DNA of 40,354 bases from Chloroflexota bacterium (lineage in GTDB: Bacteria; Chloroflexota; Limnocylindria; P2-11E): positions 1 through 40,354 of the forward strand of contig VBDQ01000081.1 in the NCBI GenBank assembly GCA_005889075.1, read 5' to 3'. The translations under genes were made by a program, and so were the position numbers. Shown one piece after another: positions 10,325 through 19,013 of the stretch (position 1 is the stretch's first letter; every line of letters begins with the position of its first letter). Under the pieces are notes generated by a model. It was given only the letters and a program-made list of their open reading frames with translations, was not told where the DNA came from and did not search any database.

Positions 10325-11776
10325 TCACTTCTTTTCGAGCATCGCGCGCAGCGCCTCTCGGCCCTCGAGCGTGGCGTTCGACCGCTCGGGGACGATGATC
10401 TTCGGCTCCTCCGCCTTCGGCTCGGCCGGCGCATGAAAGTCGACGTCCTCGCCTCCGGCCTTGCGGATCGCCTCGCGCTCGGCATCCGGCGAATCGAGTC
10501 CGATGAGCTTGTCGATCGTCTTCCGATTGCGGATGGACCGCGCGAGCGAGGCGAGCACCGCGGGCGAGCGAAGCGCCTGCGGGTCGACCTGCGCGAGCGG
10601 CGAGAGCGCGGCCTGAGAAGCGAGCTCGTTCCCCGAGACCGTGACTCCTTCCTTCCGCGCGATCGCGTCGATCACGAGCAGCGATTTCGCTCGGCGTTGC
10701 GCGATCGGCAGCCACTCGGTGCGGAGATCCTGCTCGGTCTTCCGAGTTTGCAGGAGGAACTTTTCGAAAGTGAGGCCTTGTTCTTTGACGCGTGCCTTGA
10801 GGTCCGCGATGAGATGGTCCAGCTCGTCCTGGACGAGGATGTCGGGAACCTCCACCTCCGCCGTCGCGAGCGCGTGCTCCATCGCCTTGTCGGCGGCCGC
10901 GTCCCGGGCCTCGTGGAACGCGGCGTGGGCGAGCTCGCTTCGCACCGCCTTACGAAGCGCCGCGAGATCGGCGACGCCGACCGTCTTCGCGAACTCATCG
11001 TCGAGCGGCGGCAAGACCTTCTCTGCGACCTGTGACGGTCGGATGCTGAACGTGCCCGTCTTGCCGGTGAGCTCGCCTTCGCTCGCGTCGTCGCGGAAGG
11101 TGAGATCGATCTTCTTCTCCTCGTTCGCCTTGAGACCGAGCAGCGCCTCACCCAGGCCGGTGATGCCGAGCTCCTTCCCCGCCTCGATATGCGCGTTCCG
11201 GGCGAAGGTCAGGGTGCGGCCATTCACCGCGGTGTCGATGTCGACGGTCAGCACGTCGCCAGCGGCCGCTGGACGATCCACCGGGCGGAGCTGGGCATGC
11301 TGCTCGCGCATGCCGGCGATGGTGCGATCGACCTCGTCGTCCTCGGGCGCGACAGGCTCGACGGTCGCTCCGTGAGCGTGGTAATCACCGAGACCCACCT
11401 CGGGGCGGATCACGACGCTCGCCGCGTAGACGAGCGGCTTGCCTTCCTCCGACTGCGTGATCTGCACCTGAGGCCGGTCGATCGGATCGATGTCCTCCGC
11501 GTCGACGATCTCCTTGTACGTCTCCTCGACGAGATCTTCGCCCGCTTCCTCCCAGAGGTGTTCCTTGCCGTACGCCCGCTCGTACATCGCGCGGGGTGCC
11601 TTGCCTGGCCGGAACCCGGGGATCTTCGCGTGCTGCGCGTGGCGCGTGAAGACCGCCTCGGCTCGGCGGGCTAGCCGATCGGCATCGACCGTGACCTCGA
11701 GCGTGACGCGCGAGCCCGCCTCGCGCCGGATGGTGTGATGGACCGACGCGGGGACAGCCTTGGCAGATTCCTGAAT
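10325..11776 (-). CDS. tig: Trigger factor (peptidyl-prolyl isomerase/chaperone); non-canonical start codon
   Basis: In-frame N-terminus (S)ISIQESAKAVPASVHHTIRREAGSRVTLEVTVDADRLARRAEAVFTRHAQHAKIPGFRPGKAP contains the ribosome-binding signature GFRPGK. In-frame TAG at 11794 with only ACT CGA AGC ATC TCC ATT between it and the conserved region. Confidence 0.9.
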   Translation of the reverse strand: MQESAKAVPASVHHTIRREAGSRVTLEVTVDADRLARRAEAVFTRHAQHAKIPGFRPGKAPRAMYERAYGKEHLWEEAGEDLVEETYKEIVDAEDIDPIDRPQVQITQSEEGKPLVYAASVVIRPEVGLGDYHAHGATVEPVAPEDDEVDRTIAGMREQHAQLRPVDRPAAAGDVLTVDIDTAVNGRTLTFARNAHIEAGKELGITGLGEALLGLKANEEKKIDLTFRDDASEGELTGKTGTFSIRPSQVAEKVLPPLDDEFAKTVGVADLAALRKAVRSELAHAAFHEARDAAADKAMEHALATAEVEVPDILVQDELDHLIADLKARVKEQGLTFEKFLLQTRKTEQDLRTEWLPIAQRRAKSLLVIDAIARKEGVTVSGNELASQAALSPLAQVDPQALRSPAVLASLARSIRNRKTIDKLIGLDSPDAEREAIRKAGGEDVDFHAPAEPKAEEPKIIVPERSNATLEGREALRAMLEKK

Positions 11777-11816
11777 GGAGATGCTTCGAGTCTAATGGGA
11801 TACGCTCGTCGGACCG

Positions 11817-12146
11817 ATGTTCTTCTACGAGATTCACGAGGGCGATGAGGAGCTCGGCACCGCGGTGCTCGTCGCGCACGAGCGAAAGTTCGATCCGCTC
11901 GAGTTCTTCGCGCTGGTGAAGAAGGCGCGGACCCTCTTGATGGACGCGTTCGAGGAGAACTCGCTCTCCGAAGCGATCGCGAACGAGCTTGCGCGTGCGC
12001 ACGGCTTCATCCATGTGACCGACGATCTGCTCGTTGCGTCGGTGAACGTCGACGAGACCGAGGAAGGCACGTTCCTCCTGAGCGAAGACGGAGGCGATCG
12101 AAGCGTCTTTCTCTCACGCGACGACATACCGGACAAAGACAACTAG
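11817..12146 (+). CDS. Small conserved acidic hypothetical protein
   Basis: Clean 109-aa ORF between tig (divergent) and the following dehydrogenase gene; no recognised domain. Confidence 0.65.
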   Translation: MFFYEIHEGDEELGTAVLVAHERKFDPLEFFALVKKARTLLMDAFEENSLSEAIANELARAHGFIHVTDDLLVASVNVDETEEGTFLLSEDGGDRSVFLSRDDIPDKDN

Positions 12147-12153
12147 TACGGCG

Positions 12154-13050
12154 GTGGAGCGGGTCGGCTTCGTCGGCCTGGGGATCATGGGCGCGCCGAT
12201 GGCGCGCAACGCGCTCAAGGCAGGTTTCCCCGTGACGGTCACCAACCGCACGGCGGACCGCGCGAAGCCATTCGGGGATGCGGGGGCGACCGTCGTCCCA
12301 ACCCCCCGGGAGGTGGCCGAGCGCTCGGACATCGTCGTGACGATGGTCACGAACACGCCTGACGTGGAGGCGGTGACCTTCGGCAAGGATGGCATCGCGT
12401 CGGGTGCGCACGCAGGGCTCCTCGCGGTGGACATGAGCACGATCAGCCCCGCTGCCTCGCGCGAGTTCGCCCAACGCGCCGCTGCGAATCATCCGCCGTT
12501 CCGAACGCTCGACGCCCCGGTGTCCGGCGGCGAGGTCGGCGCGATCGAGGCGCGCCTGGCGATCATGGTCGGCGGCGATGCCGCCGACGTACAGCGTGCG
12601 ATGCCGCTCTTCGAGGCCTTGGGCAAGACGATCGTGCACATCGGCGATCACGGCGCGGGACAGGCCTGCAAGCTCGCGAACCAGATCGCCGTCGCGATCA
12701 ACAATCTCGGCGTTTCGGAGGCCCTGGTCTTCGCGAAGGCTCAGGGTATCGACCTCGAGCGCACGCGATCGGTCATCGCCGGCGGCGCCGGCTCGTCCTG
12801 GGCGATGCAGAACTACGCGCCGAAGATGCTCGCCGGCGACTTCCGTCCGGGGTTCATGGTCGATCTACAGCAGAAGGACCTGCGACTCGTGCTCGACAAC
12901 GCCTACGCGGATCACCTGTCCCTTCCGGGAACGTCACTTGTCCACTCGCTGTACTCGGCCCTGCAGAAAGACGGCGGCGGCCGCGACGGCAACCACGCCC
13001 TCCTCAAAGTCATTGAGCGCCTCTCGGGGATCGAAGCCCGCCAGCGGTAA
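12154..13050 (+). CDS. NAD(P)-dependent oxidoreductase, 3-hydroxyisobutyrate dehydrogenase family
   Basis: VGFVGLGIMGAPMARNALKAG Rossmann motif, DAPVSGGEVGA, GAGQACKLANQI motif. Confidence 0.92.
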   Translation: MERVGFVGLGIMGAPMARNALKAGFPVTVTNRTADRAKPFGDAGATVVPTPREVAERSDIVVTMVTNTPDVEAVTFGKDGIASGAHAGLLAVDMSTISPAASREFAQRAAANHPPFRTLDAPVSGGEVGAIEARLAIMVGGDAADVQRAMPLFEALGKTIVHIGDHGAGQACKLANQIAVAINNLGVSEALVFAKAQGIDLERTRSVIAGGAGSSWAMQNYAPKMLAGDFRPGFMVDLQQKDLRLVLDNAYADHLSLPGTSLVHSLYSALQKDGGGRDGNHALLKVIERLSGIEARQR

Positions 13051-13160
13051 AGGCTGCTGACCAATTAACCGGCTGTTGACCTGGCGAGCGGAGAAGCAAT
13101 CACCACCCCCGGTACGCCTCTCCTATTGAGTGCGTCCGCGCGGAGGCCGACTCTTGCGCT

Positions 13161-13592
13161 GTGGGAGGCCGAGTCCTCCTGGTGGAGGACGACCCAGCCA
13201 CCCGCGTCGCGCTCCGAGAGCTGCTCGACGACGCGGGTTACGCCCCGACGGAGGCGGCCGATGGTGAGACCGCGCTCGAGGCGCTTTCGGCAGGCGCCTA
13301 CGACCTGCTCTTGCTGGACCTCGGCCTGCCTGGCATCTCCGGCGGGGCGGTGCGCGAGATCGTGCGGCGGGATCCTCGCACCCGCTTCCTGCCGACCGTG
13401 CTCCTGAGTGAGCCCGCTGTCCGGCCTTCCCGGGAACACGACGATCACCGAAGAGATCGAGGCGCGCCTTGCGCGCGGCGACGCGTTCGCGTTGCTCTAC
13501 GTCGACATCGATCACTTCAAGGAGTTCAACGACCACTACGGTTTCGCGCGCGGCGACCGGATGATCGCGCGTGTCGCCGAGATGCTGACTGA
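13161..13592 (+). pseudogene. Truncated response-regulator receiver domain
   Basis: RVLLVEDDPATRVALRELLDDAGYAPTEAADGETALEALSAGAYDLLLLDLGLPGISGG...LPTVLLS, then reads out of frame over the GGDEF coding region; conserved Lys strand absent. Confidence 0.65.
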
Positions 13593-13950
13593 GATCGCGC
13601 GGTGCGGCGGCGCGGATCGGTTCGTCGGGCACATCGGCGGCGACGACTTCGTGATGCTTGCCGACGCGGATGAGTCTGAGAGGCTCGCATCGGTGATCGC
13701 TCGGCGGTTCGATGAGATCGCCCCGACGCTCTACGACGAGGTGGATCAGCGGCGGGGCTGGATCGAAGCTCGCGACCGCCGGCGGCATCTGCGGCGGATG
13801 TCGTTCGCGACGATTTCGATCGGGATCGTGAACATCGCACCCGGTCGGTTCGACGGCGCCATCGCCGCGGCGCGTGCGGCGGCCGAGGTGAAGGAGCTCG
13901 CCAAGCGACGACCGGGATCGACCTGGGCAGTGGACCGCCGGAAGACCTAG
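13408..13950 (+). CDS. GGDEF-family (GGDDF) domain protein, probably originally the output domain of the preceding receiver
   Basis: PLSGLPGNTTITEEIEARLARGDAFALLYVDIDHFKEFNDHYGFARGDRMIARVAEML...IGGDDFVML. Confidence 0.8.
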   Translation: MSPLSGLPGNTTITEEIEARLARGDAFALLYVDIDHFKEFNDHYGFARGDRMIARVAEMLTEIARCGGADRFVGHIGGDDFVMLADADESERLASVIARRFDEIAPTLYDEVDQRRGWIEARDRRRHLRRMSFATISIGIVNIAPGRFDGAIAAARAAAEVKELAKRRPGSTWAVDRRKT

Positions 13951-13967
13951 CGCCTACGCTTATCGGC

Positions 13968-14050
13968 GGGCGTGTGGCGGAACGGTAGACGCGTCAGATT
14001 TAGGGTCTGATGCTCGAAAGAGCGTGAGGGTTCGAGTCCCTCCTCGCCCA
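13968..14050 (+). tRNA. tRNA-Leu (anticodon TAG)
   Basis: Class II tRNA: D-loop GGCGGAACGGTAGACGCG, anticodon arm CAGATTTAGGGTCTG, long variable arm TGCTCGAAAGAGCGT, T-arm GAGGGTTCGAGTCCCTC, 3' acceptor strand CTCGCCC. One T-T mismatch in the acceptor stem. Confidence 0.92.
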
Positions 14051-14054
14051 CCGT

Positions 14055-14384
14055 CTAGCGCCTCGCCGCGATCGCCTTGACGATCGAGCGAAGGCTCAGG
14101 AGCGCGACGATCGCGACGAGCTGACCCATCAGGATCGTGCGGTTGAGGTCCATCGCCGGCCGCCAGGTCGCCTCGCCGTCCTTGATCACCCACGCACCGG
14201 CGGGTCGCGCGCGGACCCCGAATCCGCCTCCGCCGTTGCCTTCGGTGTCTCCACCCGCGCCGCCGCCACCCATGACGTTGGCGGCCGGGATGATCGTGAG
14301 GCCGTCCTCCTGATATGGCTCGCCGTACACGCGTCGGACGTTGATCGTGTCCTTGGCCTGATTGACAAGCTCGATGGCGTTCAT
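14055..14384 (-). CDS. GerW/YtfJ-family sporulation-associated protein
   Basis: VYGEPYQEDGLTIIPAANVMGGGGAGGDTEGNGGGGFGVRARPAGAWVIKDGEATWRPAMD is characteristic of the GerW family. Confidence 0.8.
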   Translation of the reverse strand: MNAIELVNQAKDTINVRRVYGEPYQEDGLTIIPAANVMGGGGAGGDTEGNGGGGFGVRARPAGAWVIKDGEATWRPAMDLNRTILMGQLVAIVALLSLRSIVKAIAARR

Positions 14385-14416
14385 CGCTCACCTCCCCTGA
14401 TCGAGCGACGATACGC

Positions 14417-15250
14417 CTAGATCTCGAGCTCCAGGCCCTCGCGCGCGACGACGACCTCGATGCCTTTGGCGATCTCGTCCGTCTGCTTCTGCGCTTCCTT
14501 GGCGATCTGATCGAGCGCTTCGTCGCTTCGATCTGGATCGTGGTGGTAGAGGACGAGCCGCTTGACCTTCGCCTTCGTGGCGACGTCGATCGCGCTCGCG
14601 ATCGTCGAGTGCCCCCACGTCGGCTTGAAGTCACTTTCGACGTACTGCGCGTCGTGGATGAGCGTGTCCGCCTCCCGCGCCAGCGGGATCACGGGGTTTG
14701 CCCTTCCAGAAAAAGGGTCCTCGGTGTCGGTCGCGTAGACGAGCGAGCGCCCATCCGCTTCCACGCGGTATGCGAGCGCAGGCGAGGGATGGAAGATGCT
14801 AGCGGCGCGCACGCGGAACTTTCCGATGCGCTCGTCGCTCCCGTCGTCCATCTCGACGACCTCGAGCTGCGCGGGAAGCTCATCGAGGTCGACGGGGAAG
14901 AACGGATCGTCCATGCCCAGGCCAAGCAGCTCGCGCATCGTCCGGGCCTGCTTCGGCCCGCGGATGCGCAGCGAGGTCTTCGGGTCGTACGCCGGGCGGA
15001 AGAACGGAATGCCCTGAATGTGGTCCCAATGCAGGTGCGAGAGGAGCAGGTCGACGGAGAAAGGACGCGGCCCGGTGCCGTTTTTCACCAGCGCGGCGCC
15101 GAGCTCACGCAGGCCCGTCCCCGCGTCGAGGATCAAGAGCGAGCCCGAGCTGTCGCGCACCTCGATGCACGCGGTGTTGCCGCCGTAGCGGACGGTCGAC
15201 GGACCGGGCGTCGGGATCGAGCCGCGCGTGCCCCAGAAACGTACTTTCAC
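14417..15250 (-). CDS. MBL-fold metallohydrolase / putative phosphodiesterase
   Basis: MKVRFWGTRGSIPTPGPSTVRYGGNTACIEV, LLSHLHWDHIQGIPFF, YATDTE; GTG start overlaps the TGA of the upstream gene (GTGA). Confidence 0.88.
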   Translation of the reverse strand: MKVRFWGTRGSIPTPGPSTVRYGGNTACIEVRDSSGSLLILDAGTGLRELGAALVKNGTGPRPFSVDLLLSHLHWDHIQGIPFFRPAYDPKTSLRIRGPKQARTMRELLGLGMDDPFFPVDLDELPAQLEVVEMDDGSDERIGKFRVRAASIFHPSPALAYRVEADGRSLVYATDTEDPFSGRANPVIPLAREADTLIHDAQYVESDFKPTWGHSTIASAIDVATKAKVKRLVLYHHDPDRSDEALDQIAKEAQKQTDEIAKGIEVVVAREGLELEI

Positions 15251-16503
15251 GTTCCGGCGGCCTTCGCCGCGCGATCGCGCTCCGAGAGCTCGGCGTCCTG
15301 GAGGCTTCCCATGCCTTCGTCGCCAGGCTTGGGCCAGGTGTGCTTGAGCGACTCGAGCGTCCACTCGAGGTCTTTCATCGAGCGTCGCACCGCGGCGACG
15401 ACGGCCGGGTCGAGGTGGTCACCGGCCATCGTGTCCATGATCTCGAGTGTCTTCTCGAGCGAGTACGCGGGCTTGTAGTAGCGCGGCGCGGTGAGCGCGT
15501 CGAACACATCGGCTGCCGCCACGATGCGCGCTCCGAGGACGATGCGCTCAGCGGGCAGCCCCCGCGGGTAACCCTTGCCGTCCATGCGCTCGTGGTGCTG
15601 GGCCGCGATCACCGGCACGTCGCGCATGTCGTGCGGGAACTCGAGGTGTGCGAGGAACTCGCCGGTCCGCTCCGCGTGCGCCTTCATGTACTCGAACTCG
15701 ACGTCGTCGAGCTTGCCCGGCTTCTGGAGGAACCGGTCGCGCACCGCGATCTTGCCGTAGTCGTGGAGCAACGCGGCCGCCCGCAGCTTCTCTAGCTCCA
15801 GTCCCGAGAGACCCATCCCGCGACCAATCACCTCGGCGTAGCGCGTCACGCGCTGGCTGTGGCCGGCGGTCTGCTGGTCGCGCGCGTCGATGGTGACCGC
15901 GAGCGTCTCGATGAGCGTCTCCCACAGACGCTTCTGCTCCGCCAGGAGCTGCGCGTTCTCGACCGCGACCGCCGCCGATGCGCCGAGCGAGGAGAGCGTC
16001 TCCTCGTCGTCGGGGTTGAAGCTCTCGCGCCCTTTCTTGTTGACGGCTTGGAAGACCCCGATGACGCGGCCGTTCTGCCCGGTCATCGGGAAGGTCAGCA
16101 GGCTCCGCGTGCGATACCCGCTGCGCTTGTCCGGCTCGGGGTTGAAGCGCGGATCCGCGTACGCATCCGGGATGTTGACAGTCTCGCCCGTCGCGGCGAC
16201 CGTGCCCGCGATCCCCACACCGACCGGCTGACGGATCTCGCCGACGCCTGTGCCGAGCGCGACGCGGGACCAGATCTCGTTCTTCTCGCGATCGACGATG
16301 AAGATCGTCGCGCGGTCCGCATCGAGCAGCTGCGTCGTAGCCTGGGCCATGTCCCGCAGGAGCGCGTCGAGGTCGGTGATCGACATGAGCCGGCGCGTGA
16401 CGTCAAGGATGAGATCCAGCTTCGATCCGGTGGTGACCTTCTTGTCGCTCTTCCGACGGGGCGCCCCGCGACGTTCGCCCGCGGCGCGGCGTTCCGCCGG
16501 CAT
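15247..16503 (-). CDS. GAF domain + HD-GYP phosphodiesterase
   Basis: GAF DADRATIFIVDREKNEIWSRVALGTGVGEIRQPVGVGIAG; HD-GYP ALLHDYGKIAVRD and QHHERMDGKGYPRGL. Confidence 0.92.
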   Translation of the reverse strand: MPAERRAAGERRGAPRRKSDKKVTTGSKLDLILDVTRRLMSITDLDALLRDMAQATTQLLDADRATIFIVDREKNEIWSRVALGTGVGEIRQPVGVGIAGTVAATGETVNIPDAYADPRFNPEPDKRSGYRTRSLLTFPMTGQNGRVIGVFQAVNKKGRESFNPDDEETLSSLGASAAVAVENAQLLAEQKRLWETLIETLAVTIDARDQQTAGHSQRVTRYAEVIGRGMGLSGLELEKLRAAALLHDYGKIAVRDRFLQKPGKLDDVEFEYMKAHAERTGEFLAHLEFPHDMRDVPVIAAQHHERMDGKGYPRGLPAERIVLGARIVAAADVFDALTAPRYYKPAYSLEKTLEIMDTMAGDHLDPAVVAAVRRSMKDLEWTLESLKHTWPKPGDEGMGSLQDAELSERDRAAKAAGT

Positions 16504-16994
16504 CAGCCCTCGAGCGGGATGTGCTCAAGGACCGGTCCGACGGTGTCGCCGATCTGCTCGAGCAGCATCTGATCTCTCCTCTCGAAGGCGCCGTTCCGTT
16601 TGTTCAGCGCCTGGATCACGCCGACCACAGTGCGGTTGTCGCTGCCCCAGACGGGGACCACGAGCATGTTCAGCGTCCGGAAACCGGTGCGGAGGTCGAC
16701 GTTGCGGTCGAACCGCGCGTCCGCGTAGGCATCGGGCACGTTCACGGTCTCGCCAGTGAGCGCGGCGTGTCCGGCAAGGCCCTGCCCGAGCGGCAGCCGG
16801 ATCTCCGTCGCGGTGCGCTGCGCAACGCGCGCCCAGAGCTCCTTCTTCTTGTAGTTCACGATGTAGACCGTGCAGCGCTCGGCATCGACCGCCTGCGAGC
16901 AGAGGTCGACGAGCCCCCGCAGGTACGCCTCACGGTCCCTTTGCACGGCGAGGTGCCCCAGCTTCACCAGCACGAGCGCCACCTTGTCGTCCAC
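16503..16994 (-). CDS. Stand-alone GAF domain protein
   Basis: VDAERCTVYIVNYKKKELWARVAQRTATEIRLPLGQGLAGHAALTGETVNVPDAYADARFDRNVDLRTGF; GTG start at 16994 just after the cyclase stop. Confidence 0.8.
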   Translation of the reverse strand: MDDKVALVLVKLGHLAVQRDREAYLRGLVDLCSQAVDAERCTVYIVNYKKKELWARVAQRTATEIRLPLGQGLAGHAALTGETVNVPDAYADARFDRNVDLRTGFRTLNMLVVPVWGSDNRTVVGVIQALNKRNGAFERRDQMLLEQIGDTVGPVLEHIPLEG

Positions 16995-16998
16995 CGGT

Positions 16999-18951
16999 CT
17001 AGTGGTATCCCGCGACCGCGGCACGGCCGATCGGGATCTCGGGCGGCGGTGCAGGCTTCGGCGTGCGCAGCGCGCCGAGGCGGTTGATCTGCCAGCAGGG
17101 CACCGGCTCGGCGCGTCCTTTGACCAGCACCGCACCGAGGTCGACGACTTCGACGTCGTCGCCGAGCTCACCGAGGGTCTCGCCGGAACAGGCCACCTGG
17201 TCGCGCCGCGCGATGTCGCTCGAGGTGAGGCGCGACGCGACGTTGGCGGTGTCGCCGATGACCGTGTACTCCATGCGACCTTTCGCCCCGAGAAAGCCCG
17301 CGACCACCCCACCGGTGTTGATGCCGAAGCCGAACGAGATGTCGGGGCCGCCGCCCTTCTCACGCTCGGCGACGATCCAGCGCTGCATCTCGAGCGCGCA
17401 CTGGACCGCCTTGCGGGCCTGGTCCTTCAGCTCGAGCGGCGCACCCCAGAGCACCATGATGTTGTCGCCGTTGTATTTGTTCACGGTGCCCTCGTAACGG
17501 TTCACGATGTCCACCATACCGTCGAAGTATCGGTTCAGGTGATGGAGCAGCGTCGAGGGCATCATGCCCTCCGACATCGTGGTGAAGCCGCGAATGTCGC
17601 CGAAGAGAACGGTCACCCGCTTTTCCTCGCCACCGAGCGCGAGCTTGCCGGCTTCTTCCCGGTCCATGATCGTGCGCGCGACGGCGGGCGTGACGAAGCG
17701 TCCGAACGTGTTGCGCGTGCGCGCCAGCGCGACCTGCTCCTCGATCTGCAGATACCCGAGGAAGACCACCCACCAGAACCCCGCCGGGAGCACGTACGCG
17801 ATCGAGGGAACCTCGACCGGACCACTGCCGACGGTGCCGGCGGTCTGGAACGAGAACACGACGTACGCACCGACGACGTACGCGGTGAGGAGGCCAAGGG
17901 CGCCGAGGAACCCCCAGAGGCGCCAGCGCAGGACGAGCAGCATGCCGGCAAGGCTGACGATCAAGAGGACCGCGAGCGTTGTGTAGAAGCTCTGCTTCAG
18001 CACCGGGTAGCGGTTCGTGAAGATCGACTGCGCCGCGTTGGCCCAGATCTCGACGCCGAACATCTTGTGCCCGCTCGAGTTCGGCACCGGGTAGTCGTCC
18101 GGGACCGCCGACAGCGAGTGCGCGCCGATGAGGACGGCGTGTCCGACGATCAGGCTGCGCGGGGTCGTGCCGTTGACGATGTCCTTCATCGACACGACGC
18201 AGAACTCGGGACGGTCGGACGCCTTACAGGGATAACTCGGATCGTTGTACGTGACCGGCGCGGGCTCGGCCGCGTAATAGACCGACATTCCGCCGCGCCG
18301 GTCGAGCGGCATCGTCCGATCACCGAGCGGCGCGGGAACGACGAGCAGGTCGCCCTCGCGGCGCGCGCTCGCTAGATCGGCGCCGAGCTTCTTCGCAGCG
18401 GTGAGCAGCGGGAGCGACCAGTAGGTCGTACCGTCCTCGCCCTGGATCCGCAGCTGCGCGTCACGCACGCGTCCGTCGGGATCGGGATTGATGTTCACGG
18501 CGCCGAGACCGGCGGCGGCGTCGCGAAGGATCGGGATCGGCAGCTCGAGGTTCGCGTACGTCGTGGTGTGATCGCCAAGGTCTCCGTCGCCCGCGCCTTG
18601 CATCGCGAGTACAACGTTGCCCGCGTCTTTGATGGCGGCGGCGAAGGCGCGATCCTCATCGGGGTTCGCCGACGGGTCATAGAAGCCGACGTCGAACGCG
18701 ATGACGCTCGGCTGCATCGCCTTGAGCGCGCGCAGGAGGTCGGTATACGCCTGTCGGGGCAGCGGATAGCGGCCGTACTGCGAGATCGTGGGGTCGTCGA
18801 TCGCCACGATCGTGATCTGGTTGCGGACCTCGGCCGGCGAGATGGTTATCGCACGGTCGTAGACCACCGACTGCAGCGTCGTATCGAGCACCTCGCCGGC
18901 GAGGAGCGCCGCGCCGATCAGGACCGCGATAGAGGTCAGGAACGCGACCAC
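16999..18951 (-). CDS. CHASE2 domain class III adenylate/guanylate cyclase
   Basis: CHASE2-like extracytoplasmic region (QITIVAIDDPTISQYGRYPLPRQAYTDLLRAL...VIAFDVGFYDPS), TM helices, cyclase VTVLFGDIRGFTTMSEGM...FGFGINTGGVVAGFLGAKGRMEYTVIGDTANVASRL. Confidence 0.93.
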   Translation of the reverse strand: MVAFLTSIAVLIGAALLAGEVLDTTLQSVVYDRAITISPAEVRNQITIVAIDDPTISQYGRYPLPRQAYTDLLRALKAMQPSVIAFDVGFYDPSANPDEDRAFAAAIKDAGNVVLAMQGAGDGDLGDHTTTYANLELPIPILRDAAAGLGAVNINPDPDGRVRDAQLRIQGEDGTTYWSLPLLTAAKKLGADLASARREGDLLVVPAPLGDRTMPLDRRGGMSVYYAAEPAPVTYNDPSYPCKASDRPEFCVVSMKDIVNGTTPRSLIVGHAVLIGAHSLSAVPDDYPVPNSSGHKMFGVEIWANAAQSIFTNRYPVLKQSFYTTLAVLLIVSLAGMLLVLRWRLWGFLGALGLLTAYVVGAYVVFSFQTAGTVGSGPVEVPSIAYVLPAGFWWVVFLGYLQIEEQVALARTRNTFGRFVTPAVARTIMDREEAGKLALGGEEKRVTVLFGDIRGFTTMSEGMMPSTLLHHLNRYFDGMVDIVNRYEGTVNKYNGDNIMVLWGAPLELKDQARKAVQCALEMQRWIVAEREKGGGPDISFGFGINTGGVVAGFLGAKGRMEYTVIGDTANVASRLTSSDIARRDQVACSGETLGELGDDVEVVDLGAVLVKGRAEPVPCWQINRLGALRTPKPAPPPEIPIGRAAVAGYH

Positions 18952-19013
18952 GGCGAGTTGGCGCGTGTGCCGCTTGGTGAACAGCTACGCGCCTCCTTTG
19001 GGGCGGGTCGGCG

